Source: Paludibacteraceae bacterium
Lineage (GTDB): Bacteria > Bacteroidota > Bacteroidia > Bacteroidales > Paludibacteraceae
Reading direction: 5' to 3'
DNA: 50,830 nt
NCBI GenBank assembly: GCA_017550335.1
Contig: JAFZPM010000021.1
Coordinates: forward strand, 1 to 50,830
Each line of letters opens with the position of its first letter. Within the stretch, counting starts at the first letter, position 1. The notes under the pieces are model-generated. The model was not told the origin of the DNA and did no database searches. It worked only from the letters and a program-made list of their open reading frames with translations. Both the position numbers and the translations under genes were made by a program. This document shows positions 42,207 through 50,276 of this stretch, piece after piece.

Positions 42207-43450
42207 GCGCGGCATTAGAATCTTTCAAGAAGCTCAAGGCTTATTGCGAAAAAGAACAATTCAAGGGCTGGGATCCGTATGACGGACTGAACTCCAAGCT
42301 CTTCCACACGGTGTTGCCGCTGAAGCACTCCGCACTGTTGCGTTTGTCCATCATACAGGGATTCAAGCGTTGTCCGTTCAACCTGAGGCGGATTACACTC
42401 GTCCCGAAACAACATAACGCGAAGGGGATCGGTCTCTTCCTGCAAGGTTACTGTAACCTGGTGAAGGCAGTGGAACGGAACCCTGAGTTAGCATCCGAAT
42501 TAGGCACGAAAGCCGCCTTGACGGAACAAGTGAACGAACTGGCGAAGCTCTTGCTCTCCATGCGTTCACAAGGGGATTACCACGGCGCATGCTGGGGATA
42601 CAACTTCGATTGGCAAGCCCGACGACTCTTCCTATTCCCCGCCTACACGCCCACGGTGGTCGCAACGAACTTCTGCGCCTCCGCTCTCTTCGACGCTTAC
42701 GAGGTGACGGGCGTGGAGGAATATAAGCAGGTGGCGCTCTCCTCGGCGGAGTTCGTCATAAAAGACCTGCACCGCCATACGATCACAGAAGGGAAAGAGG
42801 ACAGGGATGAGTCTTTCCTCTTCTCCTACAGTCCGTTGCAAGGAAACGACACGGTCTACAACGCCTCCTTACTGGGCAGCAAGTTGCTGAGTCAATGCTA
42901 TAAGCATACAGGCGACGAGGAGTACAAACGCTTAGCCGCCGCCTCTGTACGAGCCGCCTTGGACGGACAGGGGGAGGATGGTTCTTGGGTTTACGGCTTG
43001 CTCCCCGTACAACAATGGGTGGACTCCTTCCACACGGGTTATAACCTCGACGGACTCATCGCCTTCTACGAGAACTGCGTGAAGGGAATAGAGCCAGACG
43101 AGGTGGCGCAACCCATCCTCGCCGGAATAGAAAAGGGCTTCGATTTCTACGTCAAGAACCTATTCGACGGGGATTGTACCCCTAAATACTACTCCAACAG
43201 GATGTACCCGATCGATATCCATTGCCCCGGACAGCTCTTCGTGACACTGCATCGCCTGCACAAGACGGAGGGATTCCATGACATGGAGGATAAGGTACTG
43301 GACTGGACCATCCGGAACATGCAAGACCCTAAAGGATACTTCTATTATCAGTTGAAACAGGGAATCAGCAGCAAAATCAGCTACATGAGGTGGAGCAACG
43401 CCTTCATGTTCAACGCTTTGTCTTATTACATACTTGACAGACTGACCTGA
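42203..43450 (+). CDS. Alpha/alpha-toroid-like protein of polysaccharide locus, function uncertain
   Basis: 415 residues, from ATG 42203 which forms an ATGA overlap with the preceding gene; an in-frame upstream start at 42158 would only lengthen the overlap. The protein looks all-helical, with repeated aromatic and Gly-rich turns (GDYHGACWGYNFDWQARRLF, YTPTVVATNFCASALFDAYE, GEDGSWVYGLLPVQQWVDSFHTGYNLDGL) typical of (alpha/alpha)6 barrels used by glycan lyases, glucuronyl hydrolases and C5-epimerases. No signal peptide is visible, so it acts in the cytosol. It may process or modify the uronic-acid-bearing glycan, but no catalytic pair was assigned. A Rho-independent terminator follows. Confidence 0.65.
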   Translation: MSAALESFKKLKAYCEKEQFKGWDPYDGLNSKLFHTVLPLKHSALLRLSIIQGFKRCPFNLRRITLVPKQHNAKGIGLFLQGYCNLVKAVERNPELASELGTKAALTEQVNELAKLLLSMRSQGDYHGACWGYNFDWQARRLFLFPAYTPTVVATNFCASALFDAYEVTGVEEYKQVALSSAEFVIKDLHRHTITEGKEDRDESFLFSYSPLQGNDTVYNASLLGSKLLSQCYKHTGDEEYKRLAAASVRAALDGQGEDGSWVYGLLPVQQWVDSFHTGYNLDGLIAFYENCVKGIEPDEVAQPILAGIEKGFDFYVKNLFDGDCTPKYYSNRMYPIDIHCPGQLFVTLHRLHKTEGFHDMEDKVLDWTIRNMQDPKGYFYYQLKQGISSKISYMRWSNAFMFNALSYYILDRLT

Positions 43451-43453
43451 AAC

Positions 43454-43487
43454 CCATTGGTCGACCCAAGTGGTTTGGATTTTTTTT
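43454..43487 (+). terminator. Rho-independent terminator closing locus 2
   Basis: CCATTGG (43454-43460), loop TCGAC, then CCAAGTGG (43466-43473) pairs with one bulged G, followed by TTTGGA and eight T (43480-43487). It begins 4 bp after the stop of the toroid-like gene. Confidence 0.7.
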
Positions 43488-43562
43488 CGGTGAATCGTAT
43501 GACTCACCACACTATAAGCACAATTTAAATTGATTTCAATTCAATATTTATCAGAAACAGAG

Positions 43563-44270
43563 ATGCAAAAAGAAGCATGTGTTGAAGTGAACGGCCTCAA
43601 TATCTGGCCATTCACAACATTCGAGCAATTGTTGAATCATGTGGACGAAAACAAGGGCATCCTCGTCGCCATCAACGCGGAGAAAATCCTTCATGCCACA
43701 GACCAGACTCGGGATATCATTAATCGTAACATCGGCTACTGCGATGGAGCAGGTGCCGTGATGGTGTTGCACAAAAAGGGGTATTACGATGTGACTAAAC
43801 TGCCGGGATGTGTGCTTTGGCTACGTATCATCGCCAATACATACAAGGACAAATCTTTCTACTTTGTGGGTGGAAAACAGGAGGTTATCGATGAGACCAT
43901 CGACAAACTGAGAAAGGATTACCCAGGCATCAACATCGTAGGTTACCGCAACGGATACATCAAAACCGACGAGGAGCGTAACGCACTCATCGAAGATGTG
44001 GCCGAAAAGAAGCCGGACGTCGTCTTCGTCGCCATGGGTTCCCCGAAACAGGAGCTACTGATGATGGACATGGCCAAGCAACATCCGGCCATCTACCAAG
44101 GCTTGGGCGGCTCGTACGATGTCTATACTGGTCATGTGAAACGTGCCCCAGCTTGGTGGCAGAACCACAACCTGGAATGGCTCTACCGATTGATCAACCA
44201 GCCTTCCCGCATCAAAAGGCAAATCAAACTGCTGGAGTTTGTCTGGAATGTGAAAACGGGAAGATACTAG
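43563..44270 (+). CDS. WecG/TagA/CpsF-family glycosyltransferase
   Basis: 235 residues from ATG 43563; an in-frame TTG at 43530 would add 11 residues but is a poor start. Conserved blocks: VNGLNIWPFTTFEQLL, NAEKILHATDQTRDII, IGYCDGAGAVMVLHKKG (catalytic Asp), SFYFVGGKQEVIDETI and FVAMGSPKQELLM. The family adds ManNAc or ManNAcA to GlcNAc-PP-undecaprenol (TagA, WecG), a good match to the WecA, WecB and WecC genes of this region. It lies after a terminator, so it probably has its own promoter, and ends next to the left arm of an inverted repeat. Confidence 0.92.
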   Translation: MQKEACVEVNGLNIWPFTTFEQLLNHVDENKGILVAINAEKILHATDQTRDIINRNIGYCDGAGAVMVLHKKGYYDVTKLPGCVLWLRIIANTYKDKSFYFVGGKQEVIDETIDKLRKDYPGINIVGYRNGYIKTDEERNALIEDVAEKKPDVVFVAMGSPKQELLMMDMAKQHPAIYQGLGGSYDVYTGHVKRAPAWWQNHNLEWLYRLINQPSRIKRQIKLLEFVWNVKTGRY

Positions 44271-44302
44271 GGAATTAAGAATTTTGAATTTTGAATTTTG
44301 AA
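44271..44302 (+). repeat. Left arm of 32-bp inverted repeat bracketing wza-wzc copy 3
   Basis: GGAATTAAG followed by AATTTTG units (AATTTTGAATTTTGAATTTTGAA), starting right after the wecG-type gene's stop. Its reverse complement recurs at 47762-47793 with one mismatch. Confidence 0.75.
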
Positions 44303-44355
44303 ACGTTGGTTCGACGTTGATATTTCATAATTATAAATAATAACAAAAAATTTTG

Positions 44356-44363
44356 TAATTTCG
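44356..44363 (+). promoter_or_regulatory. Possible -7 box of wza copy 3
   Basis: TAATTTCG fits TAnnTTTG with one mismatch, about 90 bp before the wza start. No TTTG -33 box lies at the right distance. A hairpin TGGGTG (44384-44389) / CACCCA (44406-44411) follows in the putative leader. Confidence 0.35.
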
Positions 44364-44454
44364 CGCCTTGAGCGGATGTGGATTGGGTGATTGTCCGGGA
44401 AGGAACACCCATTGATTGAAGAAATGCAATTAGATTATTAATTTTTAGAATTTT

Positions 44455-45285
44455 ATGAATAGATTGTTTAAGGCTTTACCAATTCTCCTGTTGGGTGTCA
44501 CACTCTTTTCCTCGTGTAACCCGCAAAAGAAAGTGACCTACCTTCAAGACACGGAAAACATGATGAAATTGCGCGCATCGTATGAACAGAACATCGTGTT
44601 GAAGCCCGAAGACCAAGTATTCATCATCGTAAGTTGCAGGGATCCTCAGATCTCCGCCATGTTCAACCTTCCTTACTACACGAACCGTATCGGCGGGGTG
44701 GAGTCTTTCAGCTCCTCCAACTTCACGATCAACAGCTACTCTTCCGCTAACAGCGTCGTCGGCTACACCGTTGACACCGAAGGGAACATCGACTTCCCGA
44801 TCCTCGGCAAGATCCCTGTGGCCGGTCTCAAACGCCAGGAGGTGGCTGATCTGGTAAAACAGAAATTGATCGAGAGCAATCAAATAAAGGACCCGGTGGT
44901 GACGGTCGAATACATGAACCTTGGCGTTGCCGTTTTGGGCGAGGTGGCTCGTCCGGGACGTTTCCGCATCGACCGCGACCACTTCTCGCTCTTCGACGCG
45001 TTGAGCATGGCGGGCGACCTGAACATCAACGGTAAACGACAGAATATCACGGTTATCCGCCACACTTTGGACGGTGACCAAGTCTATAAAATTGACCTGA
45101 CGAACGGAAAGGAAATCTACAAATCCCCTGCGTTCTATATCCAACAGGGAGACGTCGTCTATGTGGCGCCAACCTCGAAACGGGCACGTGAATCCTCCGT
45201 CAACGGTAACACCGTCCGATCCACCTCCTTCTGGATCTCCGTCGCCTCCTTGGCCACCTCGGTAGCGGTGCTCATCAAGAAATAA
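44455..45285 (+). CDS. Wza-type polysaccharide export lipoprotein (copy 3)
   Basis: 276 residues. Lipobox FSSC gives Cys21. Export domain with VLKPEDQVFIIVSCRDPQISAMFNLP and VDTEGNIDFPILGKIPVAGL, SLBB-like region with LGEVARPGRFRIDRDHFS, QQGDVVYVAPTSK and a C-terminal helix WISVASLATSVAVLI. It keeps the family framework but is much more diverged from copies 1 and 2 than those are from each other (for example GGVESFSSSNFTINSYSSAN has no counterpart), so it is an older or separately acquired paralogue. It lies inside the inverted-repeat-bounded segment, 81 bp before its wzc. Confidence 0.92.
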   Translation: MNRLFKALPILLLGVTLFSSCNPQKKVTYLQDTENMMKLRASYEQNIVLKPEDQVFIIVSCRDPQISAMFNLPYYTNRIGGVESFSSSNFTINSYSSANSVVGYTVDTEGNIDFPILGKIPVAGLKRQEVADLVKQKLIESNQIKDPVVTVEYMNLGVAVLGEVARPGRFRIDRDHFSLFDALSMAGDLNINGKRQNITVIRHTLDGDQVYKIDLTNGKEIYKSPAFYIQQGDVVYVAPTSKRARESSVNGNTVRSTSFWISVASLATSVAVLIKK

Positions 45286-45366
45286 CACAGCTTAATCAAT
45301 TGATTATAAATACATTGCAATATAATTTCCCCCTAAAGGAATGACTATCTCCTATAAACGAATATT

Positions 45367-47751
45367 ATGACGAATAATGCCTCACCGAAAACTCCTGTCA
45401 AAAGGGACGAAGTCCTTTTGCAGGACATCTTCAGCATATATCTCTCTAACTGGAAGTGGATCCTCCTTTCGCTTTTCCTTTGCTTGGCGATTGGCACCTA
45501 CCACATCCTGACCACTCCTCCGTCATATAAATGCACCTCCTCCCTCCTGATCAAGCAGGACAAGGATGGTCAGTCCCTTCTGGGCGACGTGGCAATGTCC
45601 ATGACGGATATCGGTCTCTCCCAGTTCAAGATCAACACCTCGAACGTGATTATGACGTTCCAGACGCCTGACATCATCCACACGGTGATCCAGCGCCTGC
45701 ACCTGAACGACAGCTATACGGTGAAGGGCACCTTCCGTGACGAGATCCTCTATGGATCCTCCCTCCCTTTCACCCTATCCTTCATCGATATGCCGAACCA
45801 TGGCGAAGGCAATCTGGTCGCTTGCCTCAAGTCGGACAGTTTGGTCCATCTCACGAACTTCGCCATAGGGGATTCGCTCTTCAAGGAGGAGTATACCGTC
45901 CACATGGGCGACACGATCCTCTCTCCGCTGGGGCACATCTCCGTGCAACGCAACAACTATTACACGGGGGGTAGCTTCACCCAACCTATCCAGATCGCTC
46001 ACATCAGCGCATACGATGCTATCGGCGAATTCAAGGAGAAGCTTTCGGTCTCCTTGCGCGACAAGATGGGTACGGTCTTCGACCTCTCCTTCACCGACCA
46101 AAGCCGCGAGCGCGCGATCGACGTGCTGAAGATGGTGACGAACGTCTACGACGAGTTCTGGATGCAGGACAAGAACAAGGTGACACTGAGCACCGTGAAC
46201 TTCATCACACAAAGGCTCCGCATCCTGGAGGACGACCTGAACTCCGTGGACGGGGAGATCGCCACCTACAAAAGTAGCCAGCGTATCCCGGATATTCACG
46301 CCACCGCCAACTACGACCTGACCTTGGCGGGCGAGAACGAACGCAACCTGCAACAGCACGCCAACGAACTCACCGTGGCGCAATACCTCTTGAATTTTCT
46401 CAAGGAGAACAAGGATAAACTCATGCCGGCCAACGTGGGCGTTACGGAGCAGAGCATTCAGGCGCAAATAGCCGAATACAATAAGCTGACCCTCCAACGA
46501 AGCCGCTTCGTGGAGAGCAGTAGCGAGGAGAACCTCCTCGTGAAGGACATCGACAACCAACTCGTCGCATTGCGCGGGGCGATTATCTCCTCCGTGGAAA
46601 ACTACATCGCCGCCCTGCAACTCCAGTTGGACTCCTACGAGTCTAACCGCCACGAGATCAACTCAAGGATCAGCTCCAACCCGAAACAGGCGGGACACCT
46701 GCTTTCCGCTGAACGTCAACAGAAGGTGAAGGAAGGGCTCTACCTCTTCCTGCTGCAGAAGAAGGAGGAGTTCGAGATCTCCCAAGCGTTCACCGCTTAC
46801 GACACGCGCGTCATCATGGAACCTGAGTACGGAGGAGGCGACAAACCTTTCTCCCCGAACAAGAAGAACGTGCTCGCCCTGGCATTGCTGTTGGGCTTGG
46901 CCATTCCATTCGTCATTCTCTACGTGAGGGAGTTGTTGAACACACGGGTAAGAGGGCGCAAGGACTTGGAGTCGCTCACCATCCCATACGTAGGCGAGAT
47001 ACCGCTCGTCTCCCAGAAGAACCATATCAGCCCCTTCTCCTTCCTGCGCAAGGAGGAAACGGATGAGGAGGTGGAACTGGTGGTCAAACCGCAGAGCCGC
47101 GACATCATCAACGAGGCCTTCCGTGTCATCCGTACCAACACGGAGTTCATGTGCAAGGAGGATGGTGCCGCGACCATCATGATCACGTCCGCCAATATCA
47201 ACAGTGGAAAAACATTCATATCCAGCAACTTGGCCCTCTCCTTCGCCATCAACGGCAAGCGGGTGATCGCCCTCGATCTGGACCTCCGCAAGGCGACCCT
47301 CTCCAAGACGTTCGACTGTCCAAAACATCACGGCGTGGTCGACTATCTCAGCGGCAACGAGAAGGATTTTCACGGACTCATCGTGCATCAAACCCTGGAC
47401 ATCCTGCCTGCGGGCAAATTGCCACCGAACCCGGCCGAATTGCTCACCTCCAACCACTTGGGCGACCTGATCACCGAGTTGAGGAAGGAGTATGACTATA
47501 TATTCATCGATTGCCCTCCGGTTGAGATCGTCACCGACGCCGATATCATCAAGCAATGGGCGGATATGACCCTCTTCGTCGTCCGCGCCAACCTCCTCGA
47601 GAAGGCTATCCTGCCAGACATCGAGAAGTATTACACGGATAAACGATTCAACAAGTTGGCCATCGTCCTCAACGGTACCGAATCCATCGGCCACTATGGC
47701 TACAAATATGGATACTACAAAGGCAAATACGGCTACTACGGCCACGAGTAA
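45367..47751 (+). CDS. Wzc-type tyrosine autokinase / chain-length co-polymerase (copy 3)
   Basis: 794 residues. Membrane segments at about 31-47 and 500-520, periplasmic coiled-coil region between, then the kinase with Walker A ANINSGKT, Walker A' ALDLDLRKATL and Walker B IFIDCPP. The tail HYGYKYGYYKGKYGYYGHE contains eight tyrosines in a Gly/Lys/Tyr repeat unlike the tails of copies 1 and 2. Overall similarity to those copies is moderate. It would work with Wza copy 3 encoded just before. The stop codon is followed within 11 bp by the right arm of the inverted repeat. Confidence 0.93.
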   Translation: MTNNASPKTPVKRDEVLLQDIFSIYLSNWKWILLSLFLCLAIGTYHILTTPPSYKCTSSLLIKQDKDGQSLLGDVAMSMTDIGLSQFKINTSNVIMTFQTPDIIHTVIQRLHLNDSYTVKGTFRDEILYGSSLPFTLSFIDMPNHGEGNLVACLKSDSLVHLTNFAIGDSLFKEEYTVHMGDTILSPLGHISVQRNNYYTGGSFTQPIQIAHISAYDAIGEFKEKLSVSLRDKMGTVFDLSFTDQSRERAIDVLKMVTNVYDEFWMQDKNKVTLSTVNFITQRLRILEDDLNSVDGEIATYKSSQRIPDIHATANYDLTLAGENERNLQQHANELTVAQYLLNFLKENKDKLMPANVGVTEQSIQAQIAEYNKLTLQRSRFVESSSEENLLVKDIDNQLVALRGAIISSVENYIAALQLQLDSYESNRHEINSRISSNPKQAGHLLSAERQQKVKEGLYLFLLQKKEEFEISQAFTAYDTRVIMEPEYGGGDKPFSPNKKNVLALALLLGLAIPFVILYVRELLNTRVRGRKDLESLTIPYVGEIPLVSQKNHISPFSFLRKEETDEEVELVVKPQSRDIINEAFRVIRTNTEFMCKEDGAATIMITSANINSGKTFISSNLALSFAINGKRVIALDLDLRKATLSKTFDCPKHHGVVDYLSGNEKDFHGLIVHQTLDILPAGKLPPNPAELLTSNHLGDLITELRKEYDYIFIDCPPVEIVTDADIIKQWADMTLFVVRANLLEKAILPDIEKYYTDKRFNKLAIVLNGTESIGHYGYKYGYYKGKYGYYGHE

Positions 47752-47761
47752 TAATTCAAAA

Positions 47762-47793
47762 TTCATAATTCAAAATTCAAAATTCTTAATTCC
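47762..47793 (-). repeat. Right arm of 32-bp inverted repeat bracketing wza-wzc copy 3
   Basis: Reverse complement of 44271-44302 with a single mismatch (ATAA for AAAA near its left end); the inner 25 bases match exactly. It ends one base before the start codon of the next glycosyltransferase gene. Confidence 0.75.
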
Positions 47794-47794
47794 C

Positions 47795-48769
47795 ATGCCC
47801 TCTATCTCCATCATCTGTCCGGTCTACCAAGCGGAAGCCTACTTGGACAGGTGTGTGCAGTCCATCTTGGCGCAGACCTTCACCGACTTCGAGCTGGTGC
47901 TGGTCGACGATGGCAGCCGTGACCGTAGCGGGGAGATGTGCGACGAATATGCCCGGCAGGACAGCCGCGTGCATGTCTACCATAAGCCCAACGGCGGACT
48001 CTGCAGCGCGCGGAACATGGGCCTTGACCATATCTCGGGAGAATACTCCGTCCATGTGGACCCCGACGACTGGCTGGAGCCCACCATGCTGGAGGAACTC
48101 TACGCGAAGGCGAAGGAGAACGACGCCGACATGGTGATCTGCGACATCTTCATCAACCGTTACGGCCAGCAATACTACTCCAAGCAGGAGCCTGAGGCGC
48201 TGGACCACGAAACGGTCATGAAGGGCTTCTTCCATGACCTCCACTCCGCATGCTGGAACAAGCTCGTGCGCCGTTCCTGCTACACGAGCCGAGGACTACG
48301 CTTCCCCGATAAGCTCTACATCTGGGAAGACATGTACTTCAACGCCTCCCTCTGCATGGAGGAGATCAAAATCGTCTATTTGAACAAAGCATTCTATCAC
48401 TACGACTGCTCTTCGAACCCGAATTCCTTGGTGCGGACCTGCCGCCCGGAAACCGTCGAATCGCAGAAGTGGGTGATCAGTCATTTCGAGCATATATTGT
48501 CGGATCCCTCATGGCTGGACAACCTCAAGATGGGCACGAAAGAGCGCCTCTTCTACTCCAGGTTGGGCAACGGGAGGGACCTGTATGACCTCTATCCTGA
48601 GGTGAATGAAACATTCCTATCGGGAAACTGCTCCGCATCCATTGTGGGACGGTGGACGACCCATGCGCTCAGACATCCGTCGCTTTGTGGCGCATACCGC
48701 CTGATGCTCTCTGCGGAAGAGTCCGCGAGAACGCTGGCCGGGAAAATGAAAAGATTCTTTATCGGCTAA
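47795..48769 (+). CDS. GT2-family glycosyltransferase
   Basis: 324 residues from ATG 47795 (MPSISIICPVYQAEAYLD), which is where GT2 proteins normally begin; an open frame reaches back to 47696, but that part overlaps the wzc gene and reads through the repeat (NSKFIIQNSKF), so it is not used. GT2 motifs: ELVLVDDGSRDRSGEMC, NGGLCSARNMGLDHISGEY, the metal site HVDPDDWLE and IWEDMYFNASLC. Since the repeat sits where a ribosome site would be, translation may depend on the repeat's presence. Donor unknown. Confidence 0.9.
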   Translation: MPSISIICPVYQAEAYLDRCVQSILAQTFTDFELVLVDDGSRDRSGEMCDEYARQDSRVHVYHKPNGGLCSARNMGLDHISGEYSVHVDPDDWLEPTMLEELYAKAKENDADMVICDIFINRYGQQYYSKQEPEALDHETVMKGFFHDLHSACWNKLVRRSCYTSRGLRFPDKLYIWEDMYFNASLCMEEIKIVYLNKAFYHYDCSSNPNSLVRTCRPETVESQKWVISHFEHILSDPSWLDNLKMGTKERLFYSRLGNGRDLYDLYPEVNETFLSGNCSASIVGRWTTHALRHPSLCGAYRLMLSAEESARTLAGKMKRFFIG

Positions 48770-48809
48770 CGGAGAGGGGAAACCCTCCTCGTCGCAAACG
48801 CTATTTTGA

Positions 48810-49766
48810 ATGGACAAACGAATTGAAATGGACGGTAAAACTGTCCCTACACCGAATGTGTCGGTCATCGTGCCGGTCTATGGTGTGGAGCACTACATCG
48901 AACGTTGCGCACGCTCCCTGTTCTCGCAGACTTTCAGGAGCGTGGAGTTCATCTTCGTCAACGACTGCACGAAGGATGGCTCTATGAACGTGCTCTCCGA
49001 AGTGATGAAGGAGTATCCGGAGGTGGACGTCAAGGTCATCGACCTCGAGCGCAACATGGGTCTGCCACAGGCTCGCCGAGCCGGGGTGGGGCAGGCTACG
49101 GGGGACTACATCCTGCACGTGGACTCCGACGACTGGATCGAGCCCGACATGGTGGAGAGACTTTATGAACGGGCGGAGGAGACTGGCGCGGACATGGTTT
49201 GCTGCGACTGGTCGGAGGAATATGAGGACCACGACGAGGTCTTCAGCCACTTCGAGGCCTCTAGAGACACCTATTACGAGACGATCCTCGCACTGGAGAC
49301 GGACGCCTATGTTTGGAGCAGAATGACGAAACGTGAGCTATATGCCGGCTTGGAGTTCCCGACCTGCAATATGTTCGAGGACTTCGTGATCACTTCGCAA
49401 TTGGTGGCTAACTGCCGCACCATCGAGTTCGTTCACACTCCGCTGTACCACTATCGACGGAGCAATGCCTCCTCGATCCGCTCCTCGGCGGACACGAGGA
49501 AAATCCTCTCACAGGAGGTCCGGAACATCTTCAACGTATACCAACGGGTGACGGAAAGAGAACCCGGACAACATAAACGGGCGGTCGGACGAATGCTATT
49601 CGCCATGGGATACCATATCATGAGGCATAACCTGCACGGCTGCCTCACCAAAGAGCAACGACGCACCATCTCAAGCGGCATCCGTACCCATCTGCCTAAC
49701 AAATCCTTGGATTTCTCCATGACCAAACAGATTGTGTTGTGGATGAAGGTATGGATCATGAGATAA
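48810..49766 (+). CDS. GT2-family glycosyltransferase
   Basis: 318 residues. NVSVIVPVYGVEHYIERCARSL, FIFVNDCTKDGSMNVL, the metal site HVDSDDWIEPDMVERLYERA and NMFEDFVITSQL. It follows the preceding GT2 gene by 40 bp and shares its general layout, but the two are diverged (roughly 25-35% by eye, not computed). ATG 48828 (MDGKTVPTPN) is an alternative start. It is the last gene of the polysaccharide region, followed by a 510-bp repeat array. Confidence 0.9.
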   Translation: MDKRIEMDGKTVPTPNVSVIVPVYGVEHYIERCARSLFSQTFRSVEFIFVNDCTKDGSMNVLSEVMKEYPEVDVKVIDLERNMGLPQARRAGVGQATGDYILHVDSDDWIEPDMVERLYERAEETGADMVCCDWSEEYEDHDEVFSHFEASRDTYYETILALETDAYVWSRMTKRELYAGLEFPTCNMFEDFVITSQLVANCRTIEFVHTPLYHYRRSNASSIRSSADTRKILSQEVRNIFNVYQRVTEREPGQHKRAVGRMLFAMGYHIMRHNLHGCLTKEQRRTISSGIRTHLPNKSLDFSMTKQIVLWMKVWIMR

Positions 49767-49788
49767 CCGACGTGAATGCGGGTTCCGG

Positions 49789-50213
49789 TCCGTACAGACG
49801 CAATGCCCAATCCGTACAGACGCAATGCATTGCGTCTCTACCATGCCCAACCGCACGGATGCACGATAATGCGCCTATATGCGAGGCGAGGTGACCTCCG
49901 TACAGACGCAAAATTTTGCGTCTCTACATGGCCTAACCGCACGGATGCACGATAATCGCGCCATGCGATACCGCACAGGCGAATAATAGCGTCCAGCATG
50001 CGAGGCGGGTCCCAGTCCGTACAGACGCAATGCATTGCGTCTCTACCATGCCAACCGCACGGATGCACGATAATGCACCTATATGCGAGGCGAGGTGATT
50101 TCCGTACAGACGCAAAATTTTGCGTCTCTACATGGCCTAACCGCACGGATGCACGATAATACGCCACCATGCGACACCGCATATATGCATGAATAATGCG
50201 TCCCATATACGGG
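49789..50213. repeat. Higher-order A-B-A-B array of palindromic repeats
   Basis: The array is non-coding. The unit starts TCCGTACAGACGCA and contains an 18-bp perfect palindrome: GACGCAATGCATTGCGTC (type A, 49819-49836 and 50024-50041) or GACGCAAAATTTTGCGTC (type B, 49905-49922 and 50109-50126). Each is followed by CCGCACGGATGCACGATAAT and then a GCGAGGCG-type tail. The order is A, B, A, B with a dimer period of about 205 bp; a half unit (CCGTACAGACGCAATGCC) stands first at about 49789. It fills the 510 bp between the last transferase gene and the Rpn-type gene. The minus-strand frames through it are repetitive artefacts. Confidence 0.85.
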
Positions 50214-50219
50214 TAAATA

Positions 50220-50250
50220 TTTGCCCACACCGAAAAGATTGTTATCTTTG
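50220..50250 (+). promoter_or_regulatory. Promoter of the Rpn-family gene
   Basis: TTTG (50220-50223), 19 bases, then TATCTTTG (50243-50250): a complete match to the Bacteroidota TTTG / TAnnTTTG promoter. The start codon lies 27 bp after the second box. Confidence 0.75.
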
Positions 50251-50276
50251 TGTCGGAAAATTGAAGAAGAGCGACT

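Noticed and set aside
43530..43562. TTG start for the WecG-type gene
   Set aside because: ATG 43563 is nearby and the extra 11 residues do not match the family start.
47696..47794. Upstream extension of the GT2 gene to 47696
   Set aside because: The added 33 residues overlap the wzc tail and read through the inverted repeat; GT2 proteins start at the MPSISIICPVY position.
49789..50213. CRISPR array
   Set aside because: The repeats are long and palindromic, spacers are themselves repeated, and no cas gene is present.
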